Below the pieces are notes generated by a model that was not told the DNA's origin, ran no database searches, and was given only the letters and a program-made list of their open reading frames with translations. The position numbers were made by a program, and so were the translations under genes. Positions 10,290 to 22,001 of a DNA stretch of 64,000 bases are shown piece after piece. Position 1 is the first letter of the stretch, and each line of letters begins with the position of its first letter. The stretch comes from Coptis chinensis (taxonomy: Eukaryota > Streptophyta > Magnoliopsida > Ranunculales > Ranunculaceae), in contig CM027381.1 in the NCBI GenBank assembly GCA_015680905.1, forward strand, positions 70,979,501 to 71,043,500, written 5' to 3'.

Positions 10290-12430
10290 CTCTCGGGTTC
10301 GGGGGCGATGACGACGGCGGACCCGAGAAGTCCTCAAACTTCCCTGTCTCTCTCTTTGAACTTTAGATCCACAGTGTCCTGTGACTGTATGTAGTCTTCT
10401 TCTCCTCAGGACATTTCATATCCATGTACCTGCTACTGGACCATATGTCTGTGAAGTGTCTCACTCTATCGGTTCTCATTCATATAACTCATTAGCATAT
10501 CCACGAAGGGTCTCATCTCCTTCGCTCTCACTCTTCAAACTCAATCCTCATGCCAGCGAAGTGTCTCATCCCAGCTATCCACTCTCATCTACAAAATTCA
10601 CTACCATACCCACAGAGCGTCTCATCCCGGCCATAAGCTCCCCTCCACATAACTTACTACTATGTGCCCGGAGTGTCTCACCCTTTCGTAGAACTCAACA
10701 TTGTATCCGCCAAGGGGCTCATCCTCTTTGCCCTTACTCATGGACCTCGATATCCCGTCCGCAAAAGGTCTCGTCCCCTCCCAATTGCAGTTTGGAACTC
10801 TGGCTCGCGGAAGGCTCATCCCCCCTGCTGTCTTTGTTCTGGAATGGAGCCTGATGAAGGACAACTCAGCTTGCCCCCATGTTTGATTCGGATCTCATGT
10901 CCGCGGAGGGCTCATCCCCCCGCTGTCTCTGCTGTGGAGTGGAAAGTCTGATGAGGGGCAACTCAGCTTGCCCCCATGTTTGACTCGGATCTCATGTTTG
11001 CGGAGGGCTCATCCCCCTTGAGGCTGCGGACAAGAGGGTCCGGGACAGCTCTGCCTGCCCCACACGCGCTGTTTGGACACGAGGGTCCACGGATCCTATC
11101 CCGTTCAAGGCTTCGGACACACCGATCCGGGACAGCTCTGCCTGCCCCACACGCGCTGTTTGGACACGAGGATCCGCAGAGGGCTCATCCCACTCTGCGG
11201 GCTCGACCGGGTTGTCGCCGGTTGGGGCTCTCTATTGCCCCATGTATCTCTAGCATCTCTGATCCGCGGAGGGCTCATCCCACTCCGCGGGCTCGACCGG
11301 GTTGTCGCCGGTTGGGGCTCTCTCATTGCCCCATGTATCTCTAGCATCTCTAATCAGTGGAGGGCTCATCCCACTCCACGGGCTCGCTTCGGACTCTCGC
11401 CTGTTGAGGCTCTCTCATTGTCCCATGTATCTCTAGTATCTTTGATCCGCGGAACGCTCATCCTACTCCGCGGGCTTGACCGGGTTGTCGCCGGTTGGGG
11501 CTCTCTCATTTCCCCATGTATCTTTAACATCTCTGATCCGCGGAGGGCTCATCCCATTCCGCAGGCTCGACCGGGTTGTCGCTGGTTGGGGCTCTCTCAT
11601 TGCCCCATGTATCTCTAACATCTCTGATCCGTGGAAGGCTCATCCCACTCTGCGGGCTCGCTCGGACTCTCGCCTGTTGGGGCTCTCTCATTGCCCCATG
11701 TATCTCTAGCATCTCTAATCCGTGGAGGGCCCATCCCACTCCACGGGCTCACTCGGACTCTCGCCTGTTGGGGCTCTCTCATTGCCCCATGTATCTCTAG
11801 CATCTCTGATCCGCGGAGGGCTCATCCTACTCTGCGGGCTCGACCGGGTTGTTGCCGGTTGGGGCTCTTTCATTGCCCCAAGTATCTCTAGCATCTCTGA
11901 TCCGTAGAAGGATCATCCCATTCCGCGGGCTCGCTCAGACTTTCGCCTGTTGGGGCTCTCTCATTGCCCCATGTATTTCTAGCATCTCTGATCCGTGGAG
12001 GGCTCATCCTACTCTGCGGGCTCAACCGGGTTATCGCCGGTTCGGGACAGCTCTGCCTGCCCCACACGCGCTGTTTGGACACGAGGGTCTGCGGAGGGCT
12101 CATCCCCCCCGCACTCATTTGGATAGTCCCATGACATATCCGCGAAGGGTCTTCTCGAACCCCTCTGCTCTCTTCGAATGCACATCCGGGAACAGCTCAA
12201 CCTCCCCCATGTTTGATTCGGACACGAGGGTCCGCGGAGGGCTCATCCCCCCCGCTCTCTGGCTTAGAGGCACCTCCTCTCTATCTCTTCCCACAAGCTC
12301 AATCTCCACTCTCTTCTGCGGATCTTTCTCTTTCTCTGTAACCTGCCGCGGAGTATGCCTCTCTACATTTGTTGTAATCATCTTACCATCTGTATTCAGA
12401 TGCTCCAAGCCGTCGATCTCAGCCCCAATC
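10290..12430. repeat. GC-rich non-coding zone of degenerate repeats
   Basis: This zone is much richer in G and C than its surroundings and is built of recurring words (CGGAGGGCTCATCCC, GGGACAGCTCTGCC, ACACGCGCTGTTTGGACACGAG). Open frames on both strands are by-products of repeats whose length shifts the frame. Such zones near the 3' LTR are known from several plant gypsy lineages. Confidence 0.8.
11165..12040. repeat. About ten tandem copies of a 91-bp unit
   Basis: Each unit runs from GATCCGCGGAGGGCTCATCC through a GTTGGGGCTCTCTCATTGCC block to CTAGCATCTCT. Unit starts recur near 11260, 11350, 11440, 11535, 11626, 11717, 11808, 11898 and 11990. Two alternating versions of the middle (GACCGGGTTGTCGCCGG and CGGACTCTCGCCTG) suggest a higher-order pattern. 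Confidence 0.88.
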
Positions 12431-12439
12431 CATTGATCC

Positions 12440-13250
12440 TATTGTTCCTTTGTCTCCGCTGTCGATGTTGTTACATTGAATACTCTACAAAACTAAAATC
12501 ACCAATAACACAAGGGAGAGGACTATACTGCCCCTTGTTAAACCCATCACCATTCTGACAATACTTGGCATGATCATCAACCCCTTTCAAGCTTTCAATC
12601 ACTTGCTTCCTTTTCCTTCCCTTCTTTCCTTAGATACGACCACTATAAATCAGCACATCCTTATCTTCGACATCATCCTTATACCCTCCAGACCAATACA
12701 ACGCTTACAGCCACAGGTTCTTCTTCACAGTCAAACTTGAGACTCATGTAGTCGATCCCAACCATACTTGGAACATGTAATCCAACAAAACACATCTCAA
12801 TTCTGAAAATGACAATGTCCCCAATCTCAATCCCAGGAACAGCTCCAATCCATTTCCTTGTATTCACTCAAATCCCATTGTTCATCAATGCTGTACTAGC
12901 TCTTAATTCAGCCCGTTTATTACCAGAACTTGTTTCTTTAGCATCTTCAAGCTGAGAGAACCTCCGTCTAAGTGCATCAAACTTCATCCTGACTTCCCCA
13001 ACCGATTTAACATCACCATCTACCGGCGCAAAAAATCTAATCTCGTCATTTCTCTTAACTTTCTTATGCGACTTCGTCTTCTGCACTCCATTACTAGTCC
13101 CTTCTTCAACACTACTAGAAACCTTAACTAAAGAAGGCGATCTGGCAGGATTAACTCTATGCCCACTTTGCATTTCATCAAACTTGCGCATATTATCATT
13201 CCACACCTTATCTCCAGATTCCTCCCACAAAAATAAAGAGCCTCAGAGCC
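12440..13250 (-). pseudogene. SUVH histone-methyltransferase fragment (SRA/YDG domain)
   Basis: SUVH proteins read methylated DNA with an SRA (YDG) domain and methylate histone H3 lysine 9. The minus frame at 13230-12679 shows a pre-SRA block (FDALRRRFSQLEDAKE, then KRAELRAS) followed by RKWIGAVPGIEIGDIV, CFVGLHVPSM and GIDYMSLK, which is the first half of the SRA domain. A TGA stands where an arginine is expected just before NTRKWIG (12874-12876), fitting CGA to TGA. After PVAVSVV the frame shifts by one base, then SGGYKDDVEDKDVLIYSG continues. The rest of SRA and the pre-SET, SET and post-SET parts are missing. It is a non-functional fragment inside the composite LTR element. Confidence 0.85.
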
Positions 13251-14019
13251 TCTGACTCTCACCCTCCATTTAAGTCCGCTAAATTACATGACTACACTCC
13301 AATAATCAAACCAAGACCATTTCCTGATAATTACTATTATTTGACCTGTTCAATGATGCCTGCAGAAGGCGTCATATGAGCCAATAGTACTTGAATGCTA
13401 TATGGGTGTATGTTCCGTCTGCATTTGGATTGGGTCATGGTCTATGACCCAAATACCCCGTGTAATGTCTTAACGAACCTTTCCATCATTTTCTTTCTAA
13501 CTCTATCCGCTTCAGCAAATCTACCTACACCAGCGTAAATACTGGCTAACAACACATAATTTACCATGTTGTTTGGCTCCAACTCAAACAAAATGTTCGC
13601 TGCAAGCTCAGCTTCTTCGCCATTTCGACAGCCTCCAAGATGAGCTCCCCATGCCGTTGCTGTTGCTTTTATAGGCATTTCCTTTATAACTTTATATGCT
13701 TCGCGCAATCTCCCTGACCTGCTCAAAGCATCCACTAAACACGCACATTGCTCACTGCGAGGTTCAACACCATAAATCTGCATTTGTCCAAAATACTTCA
13801 GGGCTTCATCAGCCAGCCCTGCATGACTCCAAGCCTTCAGTACTCCAAGAAACGCAATCCCATCAGACCGTACTCTTATTAATTCCATTTCTCAAAAAAT
13901 TGACAATGCGCTCTCAGCCTCCCCATGAAGTGCATAGGCCGAAACCATACTGCTCCATGCCACTACATCTCTTTCATCTATCCTTTCAAAAACACACCTC
14001 GCGTTTCTAAGACACCCGC

Positions 14020-17000
14020 TGTAACGCCCGTATTTTTTAAATACGTATTTTTCTATTTATTAATTAATTAAATTATTTATTTTCAAAATTCGTCGGATTG
14101 GACTCGGGATACGTGGGCTGGTTTACGGGCCCGAAGTTCGTTGGAGGGCTTGGGTTTCGACCCAAGTATATATAAACACATTGTTCGAAAAATAGGGTTC
14201 GAGAAAAAAAAATAATGAAAAATGGAAATGGAGAGATTAAAGCTTGTTTGCTCGAGCGTTGGAGTGCGACGATTCGGACTACGAGGAATTTATCGAGCTG
14301 TTAGTTAAGGTGAGTAGCTATTTTGCTATTTCACCGGATTTGTAGTTTACATATATCGGCGTATACTGTTTCTGTTTTTTTTATTGCTCATTTTTCCTGT
14401 TGTATTGGACTTCGTGCCATTTGTAGTTATTAAACTTTGTTAAATTCGGATTGGTATTAAACTGTCGAAACTTTGTTGATTTGGGTAAACTGTTCGAACT
14501 CTGGAGGTTTTAATGGCGGCACTGAGAACTCGCCAGTAAACCTTTATGGGTGGACTGTTAGTGTTGGAATAACGAACTTAGTTGGTTGTTGGGGGTTAGA
14601 TCGCGGTGTGGGGAAATTTGGGAGCCCTTGAATAGGCGTCAATGGCGTCGAACGCATTACTGTCATACTGTGGTTGGAACTTTTGAAATTTTGTTTGTTT
14701 GGTTTTGTTGGTTTGAGGAATCGTTGGTGGTGGTTGTTTGATTGAGTGTTTAGGAGTGGTGGTCGATCTTTGCCAAAGCTTGGTTGAGGCGTTAATGGCG
14801 ATGGACGAACCGGTGGTTGGGCTGTTTTTGGTTTAAATTGGTTGTTGTGTTTTGTGGTGATGTGTTGTGAGGTTGGTTAGTGGTGTTTGAGTGTGTGTGA
14901 AGAAGGCTGAAAATGTTTTGTCGATTGGAGCTTGAAACAAGCTTTAATGGAGGTCTAATTTTAGATCTAGGTTGATGTATAAATGGGGATTGAATGATTG
15001 GAGTTTTTGTTTTCATTAAAGTTGGTTGGGTTTGGATGGGGAGTCTAACCGACTTAATGGAATGGGAGTGGGTGGCCTAGCGTTTTGTGGTGGTGGAGGA
15101 AAAATTTGGGGAAGAAGATGCAATCAGAAATTTGTGGTTGGGCCTTGGGCGAATCCACTTGCTATATGGGCGACCTTTGTTTTGTTTGCTTGGGCCGAAG
15201 TTCAGTTTTGGGGCCTTGGTAATTAGTTGGGCCCGATTATGTTCTAAAGTGTTGGGCAGTTCATTTCTATTTTGTTTGGGCCCTTTTCCTATTAGTTGTT
15301 AACTTGTTATGGGCCAGTTCTAATTTTTGTAATTGTGGGCCGGTTTTCTCTTATTTTGTGGACCTGTTTAATTTAAAGTTTTCGGGCAGTATAAGTTTTT
15401 GGGCCCGTTTCTAATATTGTTTGGGGTCACTCCATAGGACTTAAAATAGATCTAATTGGGTCTTTAAATGTTTGTACTTTCGGGTTATAAGGTTTGGGCT
15501 TGGCCAGTTGGGTCCGAATCATGACTTTGGTCATGAGCCCATGAGCCATGCACTTTTGACCTTAGCCATGAACCGTATGACCACGAACCTCATTGAACGA
15601 TGGAAACAATATTTTGACCTTGACCATGACGTGTTGACTTTGACTTTGACTGTGGAATGTTGACTTTTCCCGTTTTTCACATATTTGATTATATGGATAA
15701 ATATAGTAATAATATATTGTTGAACATTATATAACATTGTTTGTCATTATCTAATTAAGATTTGACGTGAGTAGTGTGTAAAGCATATATCTATTGGGCT
15801 TTGATTGTGGACTGTGGACTGTTTAATTGTGTTGCATTTTATGTTGTAAATTGTATAAATTTGGGGGTCATTATCTAATTAAGATTTGACGTGGATATTA
15901 TAATATTATATAATATGTTGGGATATATATAAATGCAATATGTTTGGGAGAAATAAATGTATAAACACTCCATTAGTATATATGTGAGATGCTACTATGA
16001 GGTAGTAGTATTGGTGCATATTTGCCCACGGGAGTGTGGCGTAGTGCAATAATATATTGGCACGTGAAAGAATGAAAGTGGTTATGAGATATAATTGAGA
16101 TATTTTCTAAATATTGTGGTTTAGTGCAATAAGGTATTTGACCTCGCGACGATATAATGGAATGTTTATGAGTCATTAATGTATGACACCTGAATAAATT
16201 ACGTAACGAAAATCCTAGAACATGACTACCACAACTCATGTGATTGGCCCTTCCCGGCGTTTGATTAATCCGAATGGCCTTCGGGCGTAAAATAATGTGA
16301 TTGGCCCTTCCGGGCGTTTCGCTTAATCGAATGGCCTTCGGCGTAAGTAATGTGATTGGCCCTTCCGGGCGTTTCGTTAATCTGAATGGCCTTCGGGCGT
16401 AAAAATGTGATTGTGATTGACCCCTCCGTCTCCGCATAGCGAATAGTGGCTTGATTATTCCGTTCGCCAAAATAGAACGATGACGCGATATATTTTATGC
16501 CGAATAGTAGCAAGATTTCTTACATAGATTTGGCTTCCGTGTGAGGATTTACGGTGTGCGGCATCCCGCCGGGTAGTTACGCCGGGAGTGGCTCATTATG
16601 TAAGGGAGGCATGTGGATGTACATGTTCAGCGTTGGGTAGCGATTGTGGTAGCCAGAGAAACTAGGTAAGACATAGATACGACGTGATTTTAGGGACACA
16701 CAAAGAAAGTCTAAATTAATATAATTATGGTAATATGTTGGTAAATGATATATCTTTAGATAGATGATTGTATATGATTTGGTCGGGTTAGTATTTTTTA
16801 GTTAGAACCTAAGGCGCCTCGTGGAGGAACTAAATGCCTTTTTATTATGCGTATGGTATGTTGTATTAGTTGTTGGAAGTTAAGGCGCCTCAGTGGAGGA
16901 ACTACCTGCCTAGATTATTGTACTTAAGTATGTTATATTAGTCGTTGAAAGTTAAGGCGCCTCGGTGGAGGAACTAACTGGCCGTGGATTATGTATATAT

Positions 17001-17481
17001 TTGTATAAGTATATGTTGTTTTAGAGCTACTCACACCAAATTTTTATAATCGCTTGACCGATTTGCATGTTTGCTTATCGGGTGTGTTCATTCAATGAAC
17101 ATAATTGATAAGTTTTGACAGATTTAGTGTTGAAGAAGAGTGGTTCTTTGCTTGTGGTTTTCATAAGTAAGCGTTGCATCTCGTGATTTGTTTTGTTTTC
17201 CTTGAGGTGATATAGAATTTCAGTCTAGACAATGTTTTTGTATTTCATTTGTAAATTTTATTAAAGAGTTATTGAAATGAGAGTTGTAACCTAATCTTAT
17301 TTGTGAATCTTTGTCATGAAGAAGACTTTTGTTTAAGTTAAAATTTTTATTGGTTTTTATTATCCGCATATTTAAACTGTTTATGGGTTTTTGGAAGTGG
17401 AGAGTGCGTCACACCTCGGAGATCGAAGAGTCGGGGACAAATAATATTTTTCCGAATTCTGTCGAAATTCGGGGTGTGACA
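14020..17481 (+). mobile_element. Solo LTR (3.46 kb) inserted in the PPR fragment
   Basis: It starts TGTAACGCCCG, ends GGGGTGTGACA and is flanked by CCCGC on both sides (14015-14019 and 17482-17486). No coding sequence is present. These ends are typical of large-LTR plant gypsy elements. The same family occurs in the opposite orientation at 52614-55904; both share the GTGTGTTCATTCAATGAAC block and the GGCGCCTC-GTGGAGGAACTA repeats. Confidence 0.9.
16240..16470. repeat. Minisatellite inside the solo LTR
   Basis: Three to four copies of a roughly 55-60 bp unit (TGATTGGCCCTTCCGGGCG then GAATGGCCTTCGGGCGTAA). The GCCCTTCCGGGC and GCCTTCGGGC words could form small hairpins. Confidence 0.75.
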
Positions 17482-18059
17482 CCCGCACCGCCCGTAAACT
17501 TCTATAAGACCACTACTCAACTGCAAATGCAAATCTATTCCATTCCTAATCGAAGATCCATGAATTTCCTTAACCGAATTCAACGCCCCAACCCCCGCAA
17601 ATACACGTAACAAACCAAGAACTGTAACACAACTCGGCTTCACCCCAAACTCCCGCATTCTTCTATAAAACGCAAGTGCCTTAGTACACCCACCATCCAA
17701 CTCACTCAACCCAGACGTTATCGAGTTAAAAGTAGAGGCATTAGGTTTAACATCCATAACTTCAAACAACTGAATTGCAGTCCCAACATTCTTACAACCC
17801 GCGTAAAGTGAAATCATCGCGTTCCAAACACCAACATTTCTTTCACTCATTTCATCAAACAATTTTCTACCCGAGTTTAACGAGGCACATTTTCCATACA
17901 TGTCGACGAGTGTGTTTAGTTCCGGAAGATAAGACCACAAACTCCATAAATAAATAAATTAAGGATCGGACAAGGGAGATTTGAGTTTGTTAATTAAAGG
18001 TGACACCTTTTCTTTGTATTTGCTGCGGAACATGGTATTAGCAGTAACTGCCCACCATC

Positions 18060-18180
18060 TACTACACCATAATAGAATATTTGCAACACGCACCTTTTTT
18101 TATTTGCAACGCTTATTTAGCGTTAGTAAATTTCCAACGCTTAGCAATGTTGTAAAGCGTTGCTTTATTTGAGTGAATTT
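18060..18180 (+). repeat. Left end of the CACTA element
   Basis: Terminal inverted repeat plus subterminal words TTTGCAACGC, AACGCTTATTTAGCGTT and AACGCTTAGCAATG. It matches the right end inverted. Confidence 0.83.
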
Positions 18181-18239
18181 CTGGAATTAATTACTAACCC
18201 TTAAAAAAGAAGAAGAAGAAGAAGGTCAATCTAATTTCA

Positions 18240-18457
18240 TCAAATCTTTGAATTTTTCATTCAGTTGATTCAATTACTACTCATCTGTTATCAATTCTTG
18301 ATCTTGTTATCTGTTATCTTTGATACTTGTTGTTCTACACTTAAAACGAGTAAATGGCTCGTAGTAATCAAAATCAAAATCAAAATCCCTCGACTCGAAA
18401 TCCAATCCATTGAATCAAACTCCATTAAATCCTTCAGCTCCTTTTCAACCTCCAACT
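18240..18457 (+). pseudogene. Captured 5' gene end, identity unknown
   Basis: Following a GAA repeat (18207-18224) and a leader-like stretch, an ATG at 18355 starts MARSNQNQNQNPSTRNP, then a one-base shift leads to NQTPLNPSAPFQPPTSMMN. The low-complexity N/Q/P-rich start looks like the N-terminus of a nuclear protein. It ends abruptly at the Gbeta fragment, which runs in the opposite direction. I do not recognise the gene. Confidence 0.4.
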
Positions 18458-19006
18458 TCAATGATGAATAACACAGATTCTCTGACCAGTCGTAACATCC
18501 CACAAAGCACATGTCTGATCACCAGAGCTAGTTATCAAATGTGTATCATCATTTGGAACATACTGACACGAGGATACATAACCTTTATGCCCACTTAACA
18601 TTCTTGATAAAGGTAAATTCCCATCCTTATCAACTGGTGAATTGAGATTAAAAATGGAACACGTATTATCCAGCCCCCCACACGCAACAAACTGACTACT
18701 AGGTGAGAATGTGCATGTCATTACCCAAGCACAGGGCAGTTTTATAGCATGTGTTTTCTGACTTGTTAATGCATTCCATATAATTAATCTCCCGTCTTGT
18801 GATGCACTCACAATTCGATTCTTCTCACTTGTCCAATCCAATGAATACACCTGTCGAATATGAAATGTGAGAGTGTGAGATTAAAGATTAATAAATATTT
18901 ATATAACTTACTTTCCCAGAATGGCCTTGTAGTGTTCTACAACAAACTAGATCGGTTGGTCCGAAACTAACTGGCGTTCGTGACTGAGACCTCACGTGAG
19001 TTGCTA
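18458..19006 (-). pseudogene. AGB1: G-protein beta subunit fragment (two exons)
   Basis: Gbeta pairs with Ggamma at the plasma membrane and forms a seven-blade WD40 propeller. Two minus exons are visible: 19006-18912 (VRSQSRTPVSFGPTDLVCCR, then TLQGHSGK) and 18850 to about 18458 (VYSLDWTSEKNRIVSASQDG, SQKTHAIKLPCAWVM, HLITSSGDQTCALWDVTTGQ). The intron between them is GT-AG and in phase. The N-terminal coiled-coil exon that binds Ggamma is absent, and so are the last three to four blades; the frame stops at VIHH where the captured piece ends. It covers about 160 of the family's usual 375-380 residues. It is a captured genomic fragment in the CACTA element, not a gene. Confidence 0.9.
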
Positions 19007-19174
19007 CTGCAAATCAGAATGAAAATAAAATGATTACTCATTGATGAACATCCTCTGTTTTCATTTCAGTTTATTGAGGAGGCTGAGCGAAATTATATCA
19101 AATGGTAAGCAAATTACTCATTGAGTTGTTGTCATTGTTATGGTTATTCTCATGTTACCATCTGTTTTCACCAG

Positions 19175-19652
19175 GGAAAAATCTGCTGTTAGTCATAGCA
19201 TTACATGGCAAAATACCATTTCTGCCAATCGAGTTGAAATTGAAGGAGCAACAGCTTTCGCAGTTTCTGGTTTGTTGTGTTGTTCATTTTAATTTCCCGT
19301 CCTTGCTATTAGCATTTTGTTTTCTGCAGACGAGCTGTAATGAGCTCTTCTTGTTATATTTCCATCAAACACGTTAGGATGTTCACGACCATTCTTTCCC
19401 ACAGGTACACCAGCAGACTGCACTGCTTTGGGAATCTCTAAAACCATCTTTCCTGAAATTCCTGACCTGGTAGTTCTCAAAACTCATTTTCCTAGACGAT
19501 GTTACGAACATTCTTTCATTCGGAAGATCGTGACTTGATTAAAAATGTTCAATTTGATAAAAATCATATTTTACGTTGTTAATATGTATTTTCTGTGTAT
19601 GTTTGCAGGTACTCAGTGGAATCAACATGGGTACCAACTGCGGATACCACAT
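19175..19652 (+). pseudogene. SurE-like phosphatase fragment (three exons)
   Basis: SurE proteins are metal-dependent 5'/3'-nucleotidases. Three plus exons join in phase: 19175-19269 ([24 protein letters not shown]), 19405-19469 (TPADCTALGISKTIFPEIPDL) and 19609-19652 (VLSGINMGTNCGYH). All have AG before and GT after. The S-G-I-N and G-x-N-x-G-Y-H blocks are the family's hallmark. The N-terminal metal-binding DD motif and the C-terminal half are missing. Introns are retained, so it was copied as DNA. It lies in the CACTA element next to the Gbeta piece, on the opposite strand. Confidence 0.85.
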
Positions 19653-20055
19653 GTTAGTAAACTGCCTATTCACTTCTTCATGGTTGTTCTTTTGTTTCTT
19701 ACATTCTGATCAGTAAAGGAGATATATATTACTTGCCAATCAAAGTATATTACCTTAGAATCAAAGTATATTACCAATCAAAGTATATTACCTTAGAAAT
19801 TATTCTCATTGTTATGGTTATTCTCATTGAGATGATAATGGTGAAAACAGATGGTAAGCAAATTATATCAAATCCCAGTTAATTCATGAGCTCAAAATAC
19901 ACTGGTTATATTCATATATTCTACATATATCTTGGGCATTCTTGGTTCAGTCTCTAGTAAAAGTCATGATTAGAAGTAATTCATAATGTGGAATGGTATT
20001 AAATCTGGATCTTTGAGATGAGAGAAAAAGAAGGAAGACGAACACCTCTGTAAAA

Positions 20056-21098
20056 ATGCTTAAATCAATCTCAATTCGTCTCTACTACTATTACAAACTA
20101 CACCCTATATTAATTTTTTCCCTTTCTTTATCACTTGGTGTAACAATTTTAATTCTTTTTTCCATTTACGAAAGACGTTTTCGGTTAAGTTATAGGCAGA
20201 GTGAAGAAATGGGTTTGGTTTCCAAGAATTCTTACCCGTTTTCGAATCTTAGGAATTTAGTTATTGTTTTATGCTTGGTTAAAGGAAAACAAACTAGTTA
20301 TCTGACTTAATTTCTTTTACTTTTGGCAGGTATCTGTTGGAAAAGGGTATGATCCTCGAAATTTGTGTCTTCAATTTGTAGAACAGGAATATACATGCCG
20401 TGTATAAAATCTTTTCTAATTGATGACTTTCAAGTCTCGAGTTTGTTGCTTCTACTCACTGTTGGGATGAAGAAACAAATTGAGATATATCTTTTTAGTT
20501 TGTATTTTGTACATTATGGTCTTCGTTCCCTTCTGTTTCTAAACCTATCATTGGGAAATCTTGCGTGTGTGTGTCTGTGTGCATTTTGGTTGTAGACTAA
20601 TTTTGAAGCTGAATGTTTCTTGCAATAGAATAAATTGATTCCTTAACTGCTGTTATAGGTTGGTGATGGGTTGGCTAAGATTCTCAGAAAGCGAAAGGCA
20701 GTTTGATTGCCTAAAGAAACCTTCCACTGTAAGAATGCACAACTGCATATTACATTAATAAGTAAAAGGGCTTCACTATATTGTGGATATCTAATTAACT
20801 GGTCTACTAGCAGGCCCACCCTATTCCTGTTCATGTTGAAGATATCAAAGGTATCAAACAATAGTTAATTTGATGGTCTTTCAATCAGAATTGACAGTTT
20901 TTTTTATTCTCTTATCTACTTTACTGCGTAAAATATCAATTTTTGGGCTTGTTAAGTAAGTGGAAATTACAGCAGTACAAGGTTATAAGTGTCAGGAGGC
21001 TTTACTTTTGTTTAGTGGTGGGGAGACTAGGAAAGATGCTGGTCCTAGAAGTGAGGCTCAGAGTTACTGGGCTGTTGCTGAATCAAAAGACTGGTTTG
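20056..21098 (+). pseudogene. DUF218-like membrane protein fragment
   Basis: The ATG at 20056 opens a frame with a short basic start, a long hydrophobic helix (about residues 16-38, ILIFSLSLSLGVTILILF) and then NLRNLVIV. A later block at about 20996-21098 reads EALLLFSGGETRKDAGPRSE then AQSYWAVAESKDWF, ending at a GTGAGT donor. These two blocks match the start and the G-G-x-T-R core of a conserved eukaryotic family with a DUF218-like fold whose function is unknown. The middle and the C-terminus are missing or unreadable. It is another captured piece in the CACTA element. The last 20 bases of its second block plus intron start recur at about 21940-21965. Confidence 0.68.
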
Positions 21099-21263
21099 GT
21101 GAGTTTGTTATTGTTAAGTAGTGGGAGTCAAGTTGGATTTTCGTTGAGTCTCCATAAAGTGTACGACATATATAACAGTTCGTCTAGCCAAAAATGAATC
21201 TAAACGAATATCACTTTCAATGTTGACTAAATGTTGCTTTGCACTAATTAATCTGGAATTTAG

Positions 21264-21851
21264 GAACTGTTCCACCTCCTCAAGGTAGTTCTCTTCCTAT
21301 CTAATATAGGGTTTCTTTCTCTTTGAGCTGTAGATCGAGTTGTGCTAATTCTTTTGTTTTATTCTATTATAATTAGGTTATCCAAAGGACGCATACCCTC
21401 CACCAGGGTACCCTCCACAAGGTTATCCACAGAGTTACCCTCCTCAAGGTTACCCTCCCCAAGGTGGATACCCTCCACAGTACTCTCAACCACCGCCACA
21501 AAAAAATCAGAGCAGCGTTGGTTGCATGGAAGGATGGTAAGTTGTTTCTTTGTTTGCTTTATTTTGATCGGTCTTAAACAACTAGATCGAACGATTATAG
21601 TGTTTTGGTGTAGCGTGTGGACTTCACTGTCATTCACGTTAATCTCGTGACACTAATTGTTTTCTTTTTTCTTTACGCAATATATAGCCCCATATTCACG
21701 CAGTCGTTGAATATGGCGTAGAGAGGGGGAAACATAGTATTTTTATATCAAATTTATATTTATTAGCCCAACGAATTAAATTGTGTGTTTAATGATCTTG
21801 TGCAGTTTGGCCGCTCTTTGCTGTTGCTGCCTTCTGGAAGCGTGCTTTTGA
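21264..21851 (+). pseudogene. Cysteine-rich transmembrane (CYSTM) protein, start missing
   Basis: CYSTM proteins are short tail-anchored membrane proteins linked to stress tolerance. Three plus exons join in phase: 21264-21284 (GTVPPPQ), 21377-21536 (repeated P-P-Q-G-Y units, then SSVGCMEG) and 21806-21851 (CLAALCCCCLLEACF and stop TGA). The C-terminal cysteine-rich helix is complete and all splice sites are canonical. Only the first exon with the start codon is missing, so it is the most complete of the captured pieces. It lies in the CACTA element between the DUF218-like and L37 pieces, all on plus. Confidence 0.88.
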
Positions 21852-22001
21852 GCACTGAGATGATGGATGAAGGACGGACTTAATAATTTGATTTCAATAC
21901 ACAGGCGTTCATGTACCCCTTCTGTGCAGGATATTGGGGAAGACTGGTTTGGTGAGTTTGTTATTGTTTTTTGAGTTGTTTGTTATTGTTTCCATCTACA
22001 G

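Larger units (their letters stand above)
13442..17945 (-). pseudogene. PPR protein fragment (At1g03510-like), split by a solo LTR
   Basis: PPR proteins bind organellar RNA in a sequence-specific way. The minus strand reads from 17945 to 17487 (ELNTLVDMYGKCASLNSGRK, KLFDEM, VWNAMISLY, KEIHGSS, LIEVYGRCG) and resumes at 14014 to 13442 (ERDVVAWSSMVSAYALHGEA, AFLGVLKAWSHAGLADEAL, CLVDALSRSGRLREAYKVI, ANYVLLASIYAGVGR-like). The order of repeats, ending with an E-type tail, resembles Arabidopsis At1g03510. Removing the solo LTR and one CCCGC duplication restores the frame across the break. A TGA after ALSIF and the missing N-terminal third make it a pseudogene. It lies in the composite LTR element, in the same orientation. 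Confidence 0.85.

Noticed and set aside
10381-12436. Many overlapping open frames of 60-195 codons on both strands
   Set aside because: They are products of the GC-rich 91-bp tandem repeat, have no family motif, and occur in all frames alike.
14792-15663. Short frames in the 14-17 kb region
   Set aside because: The region is a solo LTR; none resembles a known protein.
18458-19006. A functional Gbeta gene
   Set aside because: Only two exons are present, the start and the last WD blades are missing, and it lies between CACTA ends.
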